Of a DNA stretch of 64,000 nt, positions 19,831 to 28,351 are shown one piece after another. The first letter of the stretch is position 1, and each line of letters begins with the position of its first letter. The DNA is taken from NCBI GenBank assembly GCA_964615975.1, contig CAZTTH010000004.1, positions 1 to 64,000 on the forward strand, written 5' to 3'. Source of the stretch: CAZTTH01 sp964615975. Its GTDB lineage: Bacteria > Verrucomicrobiota > Lentisphaeria > JABSQK01 > JAJFLO01. Made by a program: the position numbers and the translations under genes. The notes under the pieces were generated by a model. That model ran no database searches. It was given only the letters and a program-made list of their open reading frames with translations, and was not told where the DNA came from.

Positions 19831-20727
19831 ATGAATCCTCTTAAAAATACAACGCACCAAAATGACATGCTTGAGCAGTTGCCACCATTCACTCCTTATG
19901 AAGATCCACGATCATACGGTCTTATGGTGCATGACTCCATACTCCATGCCTGGTTGGCTTCCGGTCATCAACCCAATGAATTACTCCATTTTCAATCTAA
20001 ACTGCTCCAGGCAGCCACATATGGACATTCCGCGCTCGTAAATTTATCGCCAGCAATAAATCATGCCCATTTCCCCGGCCTGATTTATGTCAAGCAATAT
20101 AAGGACAGAAGACTCAGCCGCCTGATTAAATCTAGTCTGGGATACACTAAAGCCAGACATGTGTGGGATATGGCATGGAAATTTATAAAACTCGGCATTC
20201 CGGTACCATTGCCACTGGGTTTTTTTATTTCCGGGATAGGCCGGAAATTTGGCATCAATTGGTATTGCTGTGAAGCGATAAGCAATAGCTGTAATCTAGC
20301 GGAGATTGCCTTGTTTGATCCCCTGGGATTCGCGCGATTGAATAAGTCAGATTTTTGGTTGCGTTTTGCAGATGCAATCACGATAATACACCAAAATAGG
20401 CTCACCCATAACGATTTGAAATGGCCCAATATTCTTATTGACAAAGACACCGGGAATTTCTGGTTTATCGATCTTGATGCCAGTAAGTATCATGATCGCG
20501 GTGAATTGAATCACCTTGCTGCCACGGATCTGGGACGCTTACTGGCTGGGGCGGTAGAAGTCGGCCAGGCAGTGGAAATCATGATCCCCTTTATTCAACA
20601 ATATGCTGCCAAGATGAACATTGACCGTTCCGCATTGATTCGCACCCTTGAACCTGTCTATCAAAAACACCTCGTGAGAAAAAATCTGAACTTCAAGGAA
20701 AATCGTTTGCATTGGGTTGCGGAATAA
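19831..20727 (+). CDS. Second Kdo/WaaP-family lipopolysaccharide kinase
   Basis: The 298-residue protein has a protein-kinase-like fold: the catalytic loop LTHNDLKWPNILID and the metal-binding segment FWFIDLDAS are clear. A basic stretch VKQYKDRRLSRLIKSSLG lies in the N-terminal lobe. It belongs to the lipopolysaccharide kinase (Kdo/WaaP) family but is not a copy of the preceding WaaP. It could act as a WaaY-like heptose II kinase or a KdkA-like Kdo kinase; the sequence does not decide. It starts six bases after waaP ends, in the same operon, so a role in phosphorylating LPS core or lipid-A-proximal sugar is likely. There is no signal peptide. Confidence 0.8.
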   Translation: MNPLKNTTHQNDMLEQLPPFTPYEDPRSYGLMVHDSILHAWLASGHQPNELLHFQSKLLQAATYGHSALVNLSPAINHAHFPGLIYVKQYKDRRLSRLIKSSLGYTKARHVWDMAWKFIKLGIPVPLPLGFFISGIGRKFGINWYCCEAISNSCNLAEIALFDPLGFARLNKSDFWLRFADAITIIHQNRLTHNDLKWPNILIDKDTGNFWFIDLDASKYHDRGELNHLAATDLGRLLAGAVEVGQAVEIMIPFIQQYAAKMNIDRSALIRTLEPVYQKHLVRKNLNFKENRLHWVAE

Positions 20728-20883
20728 GCATAATAACAGCTTGAATTTTACAGATCGCGGAACAGGATTTTACCGTGCAGAGATAAACCTACTAGTAATT
20801 AATTAATCTGTGGCGATTTAGCCTTTAATGTTCTATCCCAAACTATAAACCATAATTTATTTTTACTTATTGAGAGCATAACT

Positions 20884-21927
20884 ATGATGAGTTTAATGAT
20901 CCGCAATTTCGTATTAACACTGATCATCTTCAGCATTATTCACCTTCCCCTGAACGCAGATCAGATAGAATTAAAAAATGGCTCAAAAATCATCGGAAAA
21001 CTTATCGGCAGCAAAGATAATCAATATCTGTTCGCAACCGATTTTGCCGGCACTTTAAATATCGATTTTTCCATGGTAACCTCAATCAGCACTGATAATC
21101 CACTGAATTTTGCCTTGAAAAGTGGCAATCAGTTCAAGGGCAAGTTGAATTCTGCGGGCGGTTCTACCCAGATTCAAAGCATGGTCGGCAATATCGATAT
21201 CAGTAATGACAAGGTGTTGGCAATTTGGCCGGAAGGCCAGGATAATCCCCTGATATCCAAACCGCAACCACGCAAATGGCAATTGGATCTCGGAATTGAT
21301 ATTGGCGGAAAAACCGGCGACACGGAAAAGTTCAGTACCGCGGAAAGTGTCAAAGCAACACTGCGTAGTGATGTGGATCGTTTCATCATCTATGGCCGGG
21401 GCGCCAAGGCCACTGAAAATGGGGTTAAAACTGTCGAAGAGTATATTGGCGGAATGGATTATGAAAACAATTTTACCGAACTCAATTCGTGGTATGCAAG
21501 AACAGAGCTGGAAGCGGACGACATTGAGAATCTTGATCTGCGAACCACTGTAGCAACAGGGTATGGTCGATATTTTATCAAGAAAGAAAAACACGAATTC
21601 CGCGGCAGAACCGGGTTACAATACCGCCATGAATCTTTTATCAATGGGGTCACCAACGACTCGCCTGGCTTAGACCTTGGCCTGTTTCACATGATAAAAA
21701 ACAATAAAAACGGCAAACTCACAACCGATATTACCTATACCCCAAGTTTCGAAAACTTTTCTGACTATCGCGTCTTCCACGATACTGCCTATGAGGTGCC
21801 ATTGATCGGCAGCGATTTATGGAAACTCAGGATGGGAATATTGAACGAATATAATAGCGAACCAGTTCCCGGAAATGAATATATGAATACGACCTATTAC
21901 ACCCGACTCATAATGAGTTGGAAGTAA
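20884..21927 (+). CDS. DUF481 (YdiY-like) outer-membrane beta-barrel protein
   Basis: The 347-residue precursor has a Sec signal peptide (FVLTLIIFSIIHLPLNA, cleaved near residue 25). Two small beta-rich repeats follow (IELKNGSKIIGKLIG and FALKSGNQFKGKL), then a C-terminal region of alternating beta strands starting at WQLDLGIDIGGKTGD that is typical of DUF481. The last residues (YYTRLIMSW) are aromatic, as in outer-membrane barrels. DUF481 proteins are predicted outer-membrane proteins of unknown function. A GAGAG sequence lies upstream of the ATG. The gene stands alone between the LPS operon and the lemA cluster. Confidence 0.82.
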   Translation: MMSLMIRNFVLTLIIFSIIHLPLNADQIELKNGSKIIGKLIGSKDNQYLFATDFAGTLNIDFSMVTSISTDNPLNFALKSGNQFKGKLNSAGGSTQIQSMVGNIDISNDKVLAIWPEGQDNPLISKPQPRKWQLDLGIDIGGKTGDTEKFSTAESVKATLRSDVDRFIIYGRGAKATENGVKTVEEYIGGMDYENNFTELNSWYARTELEADDIENLDLRTTVATGYGRYFIKKEKHEFRGRTGLQYRHESFINGVTNDSPGLDLGLFHMIKNNKNGKLTTDITYTPSFENFSDYRVFHDTAYEVPLIGSDLWKLRMGILNEYNSEPVPGNEYMNTTYYTRLIMSWK

Positions 21928-21983
21928 ACCAAAACAAGTAGCGAACCAACAAATTTTTACTTTTAATCATTATTGATAAAGCC

Positions 21984-22556
21984 ATGGGAAAATATGTCGT
22001 CATCGGATTGATTGGGTTGGCAATTTCAGCTCTGGTATTGCTAATCATCAGCGCGGGTATTTATAATGGATTAATCAAGGCCGATGAACGGGTGAATAAA
22101 GAATGGGCGGAAATCGATAATATGCTCCAGCGGCGAGCCGATTTGATTCCCAATCTGGTGGAGACGGTCAAAGGTTATGCCACCCATGAGAAAGAGGTGT
22201 TTATCGCTGTGGCTGACGCCCGTTCCCGCTTGATTGGCGCGAGAAGCGTTTCCGATAAAGCGGAAGCCGCCGGCGAACTCAACAGCGCCTTGTCACGGTT
22301 ATTAGCGATAGCGGAAAACTATCCGCAATTGAAAGCGGACACCACCTTCCTGAAACTTCAGGATGAACTCGCCGGGACGGAAAATCGAATCGCCGTCACG
22401 CGCACTCGCTACCATGAAGCAGTGCAGGTATTCAACGCCAAAATCAAGAAAATCCCCGGCGTTTTATTTGCCGGATTCATGGGACTGGAAAAGCGACCTT
22501 ATTTCGAAATCAAGGATGAAAAAGTCCGCGATGTTCCCAAGGTTTCTTTTGAATGA
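21984..22556 (+). CDS. lemA: LemA family membrane protein
   Basis: This 190-residue protein has one N-terminal transmembrane helix (residues about 5-30) and then the LemA signature: YNGLIKADERVNKEWAEID, followed by LQRRADLIPNLVETVKGYA and HEKEVF. LemA proteins expose a helical bundle outside the cytoplasmic membrane; their biochemical role is not established. It is the first of three tightly packed genes: its stop overlaps the start of the next gene by four bases (ATGA), and the third starts directly after the second. LemA next to TPM-domain proteins is a common bacterial arrangement. Confidence 0.93.
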   Translation: MGKYVVIGLIGLAISALVLLIISAGIYNGLIKADERVNKEWAEIDNMLQRRADLIPNLVETVKGYATHEKEVFIAVADARSRLIGARSVSDKAEAAGELNSALSRLLAIAENYPQLKADTTFLKLQDELAGTENRIAVTRTRYHEAVQVFNAKIKKIPGVLFAGFMGLEKRPYFEIKDEKVRDVPKVSFE

Positions 22557-22975
22557 AACGCTCATTGCCTCCCCAGGATGAGGAACGCCTGATCGCAGCA
22601 ATCAAAGTGGCGGAAGCGAAAACATCCGGAGAAATTGTCGTCAGTATCCAGGATTCAATCCCTCAGGACATCTATCAGGCAGCCGAAGATTTTTTTCTCA
22701 AAAACAAGCTAAATTGTACCCGAGAACACAATGCGGTGCTGATCATGATGGCGTGGCATGAACAGGAATTGGCGGTGATCGGTGATATCGGTATCCACAC
22801 CAAGGTTCCCAGGAATTTTTGGGAACAGGTAATAAATGTTATCATATCTCAATTTAGCACCGGCGATATCATAGGAGGTTTGGAAGCGGGCATAGCGGAA
22901 ATCGCCCGCCAGCTGCAGCATTATTTTCCATTGCAACCAGATAATGTGAATGAAATTCCAGATACGATTCTTTAA
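22553..22975 (+). CDS. TPM-domain protein, soluble
   Basis: A 140-residue single-domain protein of the TPM (TLP18.3/Psb32/MOLO-1) family. The N-terminal ISxxD-like region is LPPQDEERLIAAIKVAEAKT, followed by SGEIVVSIQD and the strand-turn segment NAVLIMMAWHEQELAVIGDI. It has no signal peptide or membrane segment, unlike the following paralogue, so it may sit at the inner face of the membrane or in the cytoplasm. It overlaps lemA by four bases and is directly followed by the third gene, indicating translational coupling. Confidence 0.85.
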   Translation: MKRSLPPQDEERLIAAIKVAEAKTSGEIVVSIQDSIPQDIYQAAEDFFLKNKLNCTREHNAVLIMMAWHEQELAVIGDIGIHTKVPRNFWEQVINVIISQFSTGDIIGGLEAGIAEIARQLQHYFPLQPDNVNEIPDTIL

Positions 22976-23743
22976 ATGAAAATTAAAGTGGCATTTATTG
23001 CTTATACCATTCCCCTTTTTTTAACGCTGGTTTTTTCTGGCTGGTCACAGGCTAAGGTGCCGCAATTAACCGGTCCGGTTGTTGATAAAGCCGAGTTGCT
23101 GTCTCAATCAGAGCAGGAACGATTGACTTCTGTTTTAGTGCAGTTTAATCAGCTGACTAAAGGCCAGATGGCAGTCTTGATCATTTCCGAATTGGCGAGT
23201 ACAGAAACAATCGAATCTTACAGTATTCGCGTCACCGATAGCTGGAAATTAGGTGACAAGGAACGAGATGACGGCCTGTTGTTACTCATCTCGGTGAAGG
23301 AACGACAGACACGTCTGGAAGTCGGGCAGGGGTTTGAAGGACAGATCACTGATGGTCGCGCGGGTGAAATCCTGCGGGCGATGACGCCCTACTTTCAAGC
23401 GGGAATGTTCGCTGATGGCATTCTGCAGGCGATAAATATGATATCAGAAACTATAACTGGTCACCCGTTAGCAACTATCACCCATGCACCAATGAGTTCA
23501 AACCGCAATCCCCCGGTCGTCATCAATCAAAAAAAAATTTTACTCCTCCTGACTTTACTTTTCGCTTTGATAGTAATCACTAATATTTTTCACCTTGGCC
23601 GACGACGTCCAATGATTTACAGCGGCAGGCGAAGATACCCAAAAAATCGTGGCTGGTTGGGTGGCGGGGGCGGATCTTACAGCGGCGGATTTCGTGGTGG
23701 GGGTGGCGGCTTTTCCGGAGGCGGCGCTTCTGGGAGATGGTAA
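22976..23743 (+). CDS. TPM-domain membrane protein with Gly-rich tail (YgcG-like)
   Basis: The 255-residue precursor begins with a signal peptide (IPLFLTLVFSGWSQA), then an extracytoplasmic TPM domain: LTGPVVDKAELLSQSEQERL, GQMAVLIISELAS, ERDDGLLLLISVKERQTRLE and GQGFEGQITDGRAGEILR. A transmembrane helix follows near residues 187-203. The C-terminal tail is basic and then extremely glycine/serine rich (GGGGGSYSGG, GGGGGFSGGGASGRW). This is the classic YgcG architecture. It ends the lemA operon, and its start abuts the previous stop (TAAATG). Confidence 0.92.
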   Translation: MKIKVAFIAYTIPLFLTLVFSGWSQAKVPQLTGPVVDKAELLSQSEQERLTSVLVQFNQLTKGQMAVLIISELASTETIESYSIRVTDSWKLGDKERDDGLLLLISVKERQTRLEVGQGFEGQITDGRAGEILRAMTPYFQAGMFADGILQAINMISETITGHPLATITHAPMSSNRNPPVVINQKKILLLLTLLFALIVITNIFHLGRRRPMIYSGRRRYPKNRGWLGGGGGSYSGGFRGGGGGFSGGGASGRW

Positions 23744-23792
23744 ATGACCGTGAATAATTTATGCTTATCCAAGAATCAGATGGTTGAATTTT

Positions 23793-24080
23793 CTATAATT
23801 TATTTCCCCATTCGACCGGTACCAGATACTTTTTATTACGGTTACACTCGAGACAGCAAGGAACTACATTATACCGCGTGGATTTACCACCGCGGCTGAT
23901 CGGCACCACATGATCCATGGTAAGATCATGGGGATGAACATTCTGACTGCAATAATGACATTTCCCCCTGCCCAGGATGTTTTTCCACCATTGACTTCGA
24001 CGCAGTTCCCTGGCTCTCGCTTTTTCACGTTTGCTGTGATCCTCATCAACCTCATATAAAATAATTTGATTATCAGCCAT
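23793..24080 (-). CDS. Small HNH endonuclease-like protein
   Basis: A 95-residue protein whose C-terminal half is an HNH fold with a zinc-knuckle pair: CHYC, then LTMDHVVPISRGG carrying the catalytic DH, N in YNVVPCCLECNRNKK, and two further cysteines. The N-terminal third is charged. Free-standing HNH proteins of this length are common and their cellular role is usually unknown; this one has no restriction-modification or phage neighbours. A GGGA sequence lies about 10 bases before the ATG. It is convergent with the lemA operon. Confidence 0.85.
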   Translation of the reverse strand: MADNQIILYEVDEDHSKREKARARELRRSQWWKNILGRGKCHYCSQNVHPHDLTMDHVVPISRGGKSTRYNVVPCCLECNRNKKYLVPVEWGNKL

Positions 24081-24269
24081 AATATTTCGTCCCTTTTTAG
24101 TTCTTGATCAGATTCAATAATCTCGGGTAATTTTTAAGAATTAGTTCGTAACCAAAATTGATTCCATACACAATAATCGTTATAACCATTAATACATCAA
24201 TCACAAGCTCACTTTAGTTTAATGGGTAGTATCATTCATCATATCATTTTATAACATTATCAAAGAATT

Positions 24270-25718
24270 ATGTACTCGAAAAACGAAATGATTTCACTCA
24301 CCATCTCGGATGCCGGGGAGGATCAACAATGGTTTGGTCGATTACCGGATGGCATGGCAGTATTCGTGCAAGGCGCTGCGGCGATAGGGGATATGGTATC
24401 TGCCAGGATTCTCAAAGTCAAGCCAACCTTTTTACAAGCAAAATTAGTGGAGGTAATTAAACCATCGTGTCATCGCATTGATCCGGCATGTTCACATTTT
24501 GGTATATGCGGCGGATGTAAATGGCAACATATGAGGTATGATGAACAAGTCCGCCTCAAACAACTGCGAGTCGAGTCTGTATTAGCTCATCTGGGGGGGG
24601 TAAAGCACATCCCCATCGCTCCACTCATTCCTGCAGATCAACAATTTCACTATCGCAATAAAATCGAATTTTCATTCAGCGACAAGCGATTTCTTTCTCC
24701 GGATGAATTGACATTGCAAATCCCAACCATGTCTGATTCAAATGATTTTGCCTTGGGATTTCATGCGCCACATGTCTATTCCAAGGTCGTGGATATTGAG
24801 CGCTGCTATCTGGCTACCACTGAAATGAATCTGATATTGAAGCAGGTAAAATCACATTGCTTAAAGCTGCGCTTAACCCCCTACTCTGCCAAGACCAATT
24901 CTGGACTGATGCGTCATCTCATGATTCGTCAATCCCATAATACCAATGAATTAATGATCAATCTGGTGACGTCGGAGTATCAGGAGGGATTGATGACTGA
25001 TTGGCTGGAATTATTCCTCCAGTTGCTGGGTGGCAAGATGACTACTTTCGTCAATAATGTCACCACGCGTAAATCGGAGGTTGCCTTTGGGGAAAAAGAA
25101 TACATTATTCATGGACCCGGTCACATCCTTGAAATGATAGATGGGAAAAGGTTCCGCATTTCAGCCAACTCCTTTTTCCAAACTAACACCCGGCAGGCCG
25201 AAAAACTATTGGGATTAGTTGCCCAAATGTGTCAGCTGACCCCCTCCAATACGCTTTATGATTTATACTGTGGCACCGGAATGTTTGGGATCGCACTTGC
25301 AGATCGCTGTCGACAGGTAATTGGGATTGAGACCATTCCCACCGCCATTGCTGATGCACGTTTGAATGCTCAAATTAACCATGCCAACAATTGTAACTTT
25401 GTTCATGCCGACTTAAATCATCCTGATATTCTGGAAATGGAATTGGCAAAGTACAACCAACCACAAGTGATCATCGTAGATCCTCCTCGAGCGGGGTTAC
25501 ACCCGAAAACACTTTCCTGGCTGCAGGCTGTTGCACCGCCACGAATTGTTTATGTGAGTTGTAATCCGGCTAGCCTGGCCAGGGATTTATCCAGGTTGTG
25601 TGAAGCTGATGATTATCATGTCTCATCGTTATATCCTGTGGACATGTTTCCCCATACCTCTCATATCGAAGTTGCCGTGGCATTAGAAAAAACCACTTAT
25701 CGCTCATCAGGGGGTTGA
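24270..25718 (+). CDS. rlmD: 23S rRNA (uracil-C5)-methyltransferase, RlmD/RumA type
   Basis: The 482-residue protein has an N-terminal TRAM-like RNA-binding domain, then an iron-sulfur cysteine cluster (SCHRIDPACSHFGICGGC), a central RNA-binding domain and a C-terminal Rossmann methyltransferase. The SAM motif is LYDLYCGTGMFGIALA, followed by IIVDPPRAGLHPK and the nucleophile Cys in IVYVSCNPASLARDL. The Fe-S cysteines favour RlmD-type 23S rRNA U1939 methylation over TrmA, but RlmC-like or dual-specificity enzymes cannot be excluded. It ends two bases from the convergent actE stop. A second ATG lies seven codons in. Confidence 0.9.
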   Translation: MYSKNEMISLTISDAGEDQQWFGRLPDGMAVFVQGAAAIGDMVSARILKVKPTFLQAKLVEVIKPSCHRIDPACSHFGICGGCKWQHMRYDEQVRLKQLRVESVLAHLGGVKHIPIAPLIPADQQFHYRNKIEFSFSDKRFLSPDELTLQIPTMSDSNDFALGFHAPHVYSKVVDIERCYLATTEMNLILKQVKSHCLKLRLTPYSAKTNSGLMRHLMIRQSHNTNELMINLVTSEYQEGLMTDWLELFLQLLGGKMTTFVNNVTTRKSEVAFGEKEYIIHGPGHILEMIDGKRFRISANSFFQTNTRQAEKLLGLVAQMCQLTPSNTLYDLYCGTGMFGIALADRCRQVIGIETIPTAIADARLNAQINHANNCNFVHADLNHPDILEMELAKYNQPQVIIVDPPRAGLHPKTLSWLQAVAPPRIVYVSCNPASLARDLSRLCEADDYHVSSLYPVDMFPHTSHIEVAVALEKTTYRSSGG

Positions 25719-25720
25719 GA

Positions 25721-26353
25721 TTATTGTAACTTGGAGCGTTCTGCTTCGGGGATATCGGCGAGTGAAGCATTCTGACTACGTTGTAAAGCGCGAATATAGC
25801 TGACGATAGCCCAACGATCATGGACGTTTACCTGATGTCGATACGAAGACATGTTTCCTTTGCCATTGGATATGACCTCAAAAAAATATCCATCCTCCTT
25901 ATCGCGCAAGCGTTGTTCATGAAAGCTTGGCGGCGGCAATAATCCGCGTTGGGTAATTATCCCATTACCGACTCCAGTCTGGCCATGACACACCGAACAA
26001 TAGATATTAAAACGCTCCTGACCACGTAATAGCAAGGCCATATCAACAGCAGTTGGAATATGTTTAATATATTCACCCTGATCATTTTTTCCCTGATAAT
26101 AACTGGTATCCTCCCTTAAATTACCGCGACTGATTGTCCCATCCACGGGATGCCTCATGGCAGATTTATCCACAAAATAATTGCTCGAGGATTGTACCGT
26201 ATATTTCTCTTGTTTATCCATGTTGGGAACTACATGGATCGGAGGTTTTGTGGAAGGTCTACCCTGAAAACATCCACTAACAAGTAACATCAAGATCATG
26301 ACTAAAACAATTCCAGGAGGTGAATTAACCCAAGCCTTATGTTCGTTACTCAT
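25721..26353 (-). CDS. actE: Alternative Complex III subunit ActE, monoheme cytochrome c lipoprotein
   Basis: About 210 residues. The hydrophobic N-terminal segment IVLVMILMLLVSGC ends in a lipobox, so the protein is probably lipid-anchored in the periplasm. A single heme c site, CSVCH, lies in GQERFNIYCSVCHGQTGVGNG, with methionine-containing segments (NMSSY) downstream as possible axial ligand. The size and position, directly after ActD, match ActE. The ATG at 26353 overlaps the actD stop by eight bases; an ATG at 26368 would add five residues. It is the last gene of this act operon; the expected actF does not follow. Confidence 0.88.
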   Translation of the reverse strand: MSNEHKAWVNSPPGIVLVMILMLLVSGCFQGRPSTKPPIHVVPNMDKQEKYTVQSSSNYFVDKSAMRHPVDGTISRGNLREDTSYYQGKNDQGEYIKHIPTAVDMALLLRGQERFNIYCSVCHGQTGVGNGIITQRGLLPPPSFHEQRLRDKEDGYFFEVISNGKGNMSSYRHQVNVHDRWAIVSYIRALQRSQNASLADIPEAERSKLQ

Positions 26354-26894
26354 AATAAAATTCCACATTTTTTGCGCCGATCGAGATTAGGAATTTACGA
26401 CTCTTGTCGGGATCAAATTTAGGATCAGCGGCTTCCAATCCCAACATAAAACCATCATCAGTTACCTTACGAAAACTGACGGAATTGAACAGTGAATGGT
26501 GCAACCGTGGTATGCAGTTAAAGGCGAACATACCGAATACCACAGTGAAAGCTGAAAACAAGATCGTTAACTCAAAGATTATGGGTACAAAAGCCTGAAA
26601 ACTGAATAATGGTTTGCCAGAAATAACCACCGGATAATCCACCGCGCTCATCCACCATTGCATCAGCACCGCAGTACCTGTGCCGGTCAATCCCCCTAGG
26701 AAAACCAACCACCCCAGAAGCGAAGGTTTTAAGCCCATTGCCTGATCCATGCCATGAACCGGAAAAGGAGAAAAACAATCAAAACGTTTATAACCGGCAT
26801 CACGTACTTCCGCGGCAGCTTTCAGTAAATCCGCTGGATTATTATATTCAGCTAATATCCCTGCAATTTTTCCTTGATCATTCATATTTATCAA
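26346..26894 (-). CDS. actD: Alternative Complex III subunit ActD (DUF3341)
   Basis: The 182-residue protein starts with a soluble domain (GILAEYNNPADLLKAAAEVR, then GYKRFDCFSPFPVHGMDQAMG), followed by two transmembrane helices (about residues 60-82 and 95-125) and a C-terminal soluble stretch with FMLGLEAADPKFDPDKSRKF. This is the DUF3341/ActD pattern: a membrane subunit without cofactors. It lies 13 bases downstream of actC and overlaps actE. It is part of the quinol-oxidising complex in the cytoplasmic membrane. Confidence 0.92.
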   Translation of the reverse strand: MINMNDQGKIAGILAEYNNPADLLKAAAEVRDAGYKRFDCFSPFPVHGMDQAMGLKPSLLGWLVFLGGLTGTGTAVLMQWWMSAVDYPVVISGKPLFSFQAFVPIIFELTILFSAFTVVFGMFAFNCIPRLHHSLFNSVSFRKVTDDGFMLGLEAADPKFDPDKSRKFLISIGAKNVEFYYE

Positions 26895-26907
26895 TTAACT
26901 GATTTAA

Positions 26908-28314
26908 TTAATGCTTGTGGTCCTGATAATGATGTGGATCGGCTTGTGGAATCACCCCCTTGACCTCTGAAATCGCAATCATCGGGAGAAATCGGAGAAA
27001 CAAGAGAAATAAAGTCATGAAAAGACCAAATGACCCGATGAAGGTGCCAATGTCAAAAACCGTCGGGGTATAATACCCCCAATTTGCCGGCATATAGTCC
27101 TGTGATAATGAGGTGACGGTAATGACAAAACGTTCAAACCACATGCCGACATTGATTAGAATCGAGGCAATGAACATCCAAACCAAATTCGTCCGCCATT
27201 TCTTAAACCAAAAGAGCTGCGGAACAATGACATTGCAGGTAACCATCGTCCAGTAAGCCCAGGCATAGGGCCCGGTCGCACGATTAATAAAGATAGAGCG
27301 TTCATACTCATTGCCACTATACCATGCAATGAAAAATTCACAGCCATAGGCATACCCTACCAGCATTCCAGTCAGAAGCATGATTTTATTCATGGTTTCC
27401 AAATGCTTCATGGTAATGAAATCCTCCATGCCATATACCCAGCGGGCAACAACCGCCAAGGTCATCACCATGGCAAATCCCGAAAAGATGGCGCCTGCCA
27501 CGAAATAGGGCGGAAATATGGTGGTATGCCAGCCCGGCACAATTCCCACAGCAAAATCCATACTGACCACAGTATGCACGGATAATACCAAGGGAGTAGC
27601 AATGCCTGCCAGTATCAAATAGGCTTTTTCATAATGTTTCCATTGCCGGTTACTCCCGCGCCAGCCCAGCGCAAAAAATCCATAGAGGAATTTTCGAATG
27701 GGTTGTGTCGCTCGATCTCTCAAGGTCGCCAGATCGGGAATTAAACCAACATACCAGAACAAACAGGAAACGGTAAAATAGGTGCTGACTGCAAATACGT
27801 CCCACAATAAGGGGCTGCGAAAATTCGGCCATATTGACATTTGATTGGGCAGGGGAAACAACCAGTAAGCCACCCAGGGACGCCCGACGTGAATCCCGGG
27901 AAAAACCCCGGCGCAGATAACCGCAAATATGGTCATGGCTTCAGCGAATCGATTGATCGATGTGCGCCATTTTTGCCTAAAGAGAAATAAAATGGCTGAA
28001 ATCAAAGTGCCGGCATGACCAATGCCCACCCAAAACACGAAATTCACAATCGCCCAGCCCCATCCGATAGGTCTTTGAACCCCCCAAATGCCAATCCCCT
28101 CCCAGAATAAATAGAGGATCATCAATCCCATCATCGCAGCCAGTGAAGCGGAAATTCCAAAGGCGATATACCAGGCCTTGGGGGTTTTTTTAACTTCCAA
28201 TTCAACCACTTCACAAATCTTGCTGGTGATCGATGAAAAAGTCGGATTACCAGTAATCAAGGGTACTTTACCTGATGCTGAGTCTTCTATATCTTGGACC
28301 GTTGTAGCACTCAT
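26908..28314 (-). CDS. actC: Alternative Complex III subunit ActC (NrfD/PsrC family)
   Basis: The 468-residue integral membrane protein has about ten hydrophobic helices. Family landmarks include GWGWAIVNFVFWVGIGHAGT, FLFRQKWRTSINRFAEAMT, FPGIHVGRPW and VVSMDFAVGIVPGWHTTIFP. NrfD-type subunits form the quinol-binding and, as proposed for ACIII, proton-conducting part of the complex. It follows actB by 37 bases and precedes actD by 13 bases. Only one NrfD-type gene is visible, whereas a full ACIII normally has a second one, ActF. Confidence 0.94.
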   Translation of the reverse strand: MSATTVQDIEDSASGKVPLITGNPTFSSITSKICEVVELEVKKTPKAWYIAFGISASLAAMMGLMILYLFWEGIGIWGVQRPIGWGWAIVNFVFWVGIGHAGTLISAILFLFRQKWRTSINRFAEAMTIFAVICAGVFPGIHVGRPWVAYWLFPLPNQMSIWPNFRSPLLWDVFAVSTYFTVSCLFWYVGLIPDLATLRDRATQPIRKFLYGFFALGWRGSNRQWKHYEKAYLILAGIATPLVLSVHTVVSMDFAVGIVPGWHTTIFPPYFVAGAIFSGFAMVMTLAVVARWVYGMEDFITMKHLETMNKIMLLTGMLVGYAYGCEFFIAWYSGNEYERSIFINRATGPYAWAYWTMVTCNVIVPQLFWFKKWRTNLVWMFIASILINVGMWFERFVITVTSLSQDYMPANWGYYTPTVFDIGTFIGSFGLFMTLFLLFLRFLPMIAISEVKGVIPQADPHHYQDHKH

Positions 28315-28351
28315 TAATGTTTGACCATAATTTATAACTGATTAGATCTGA

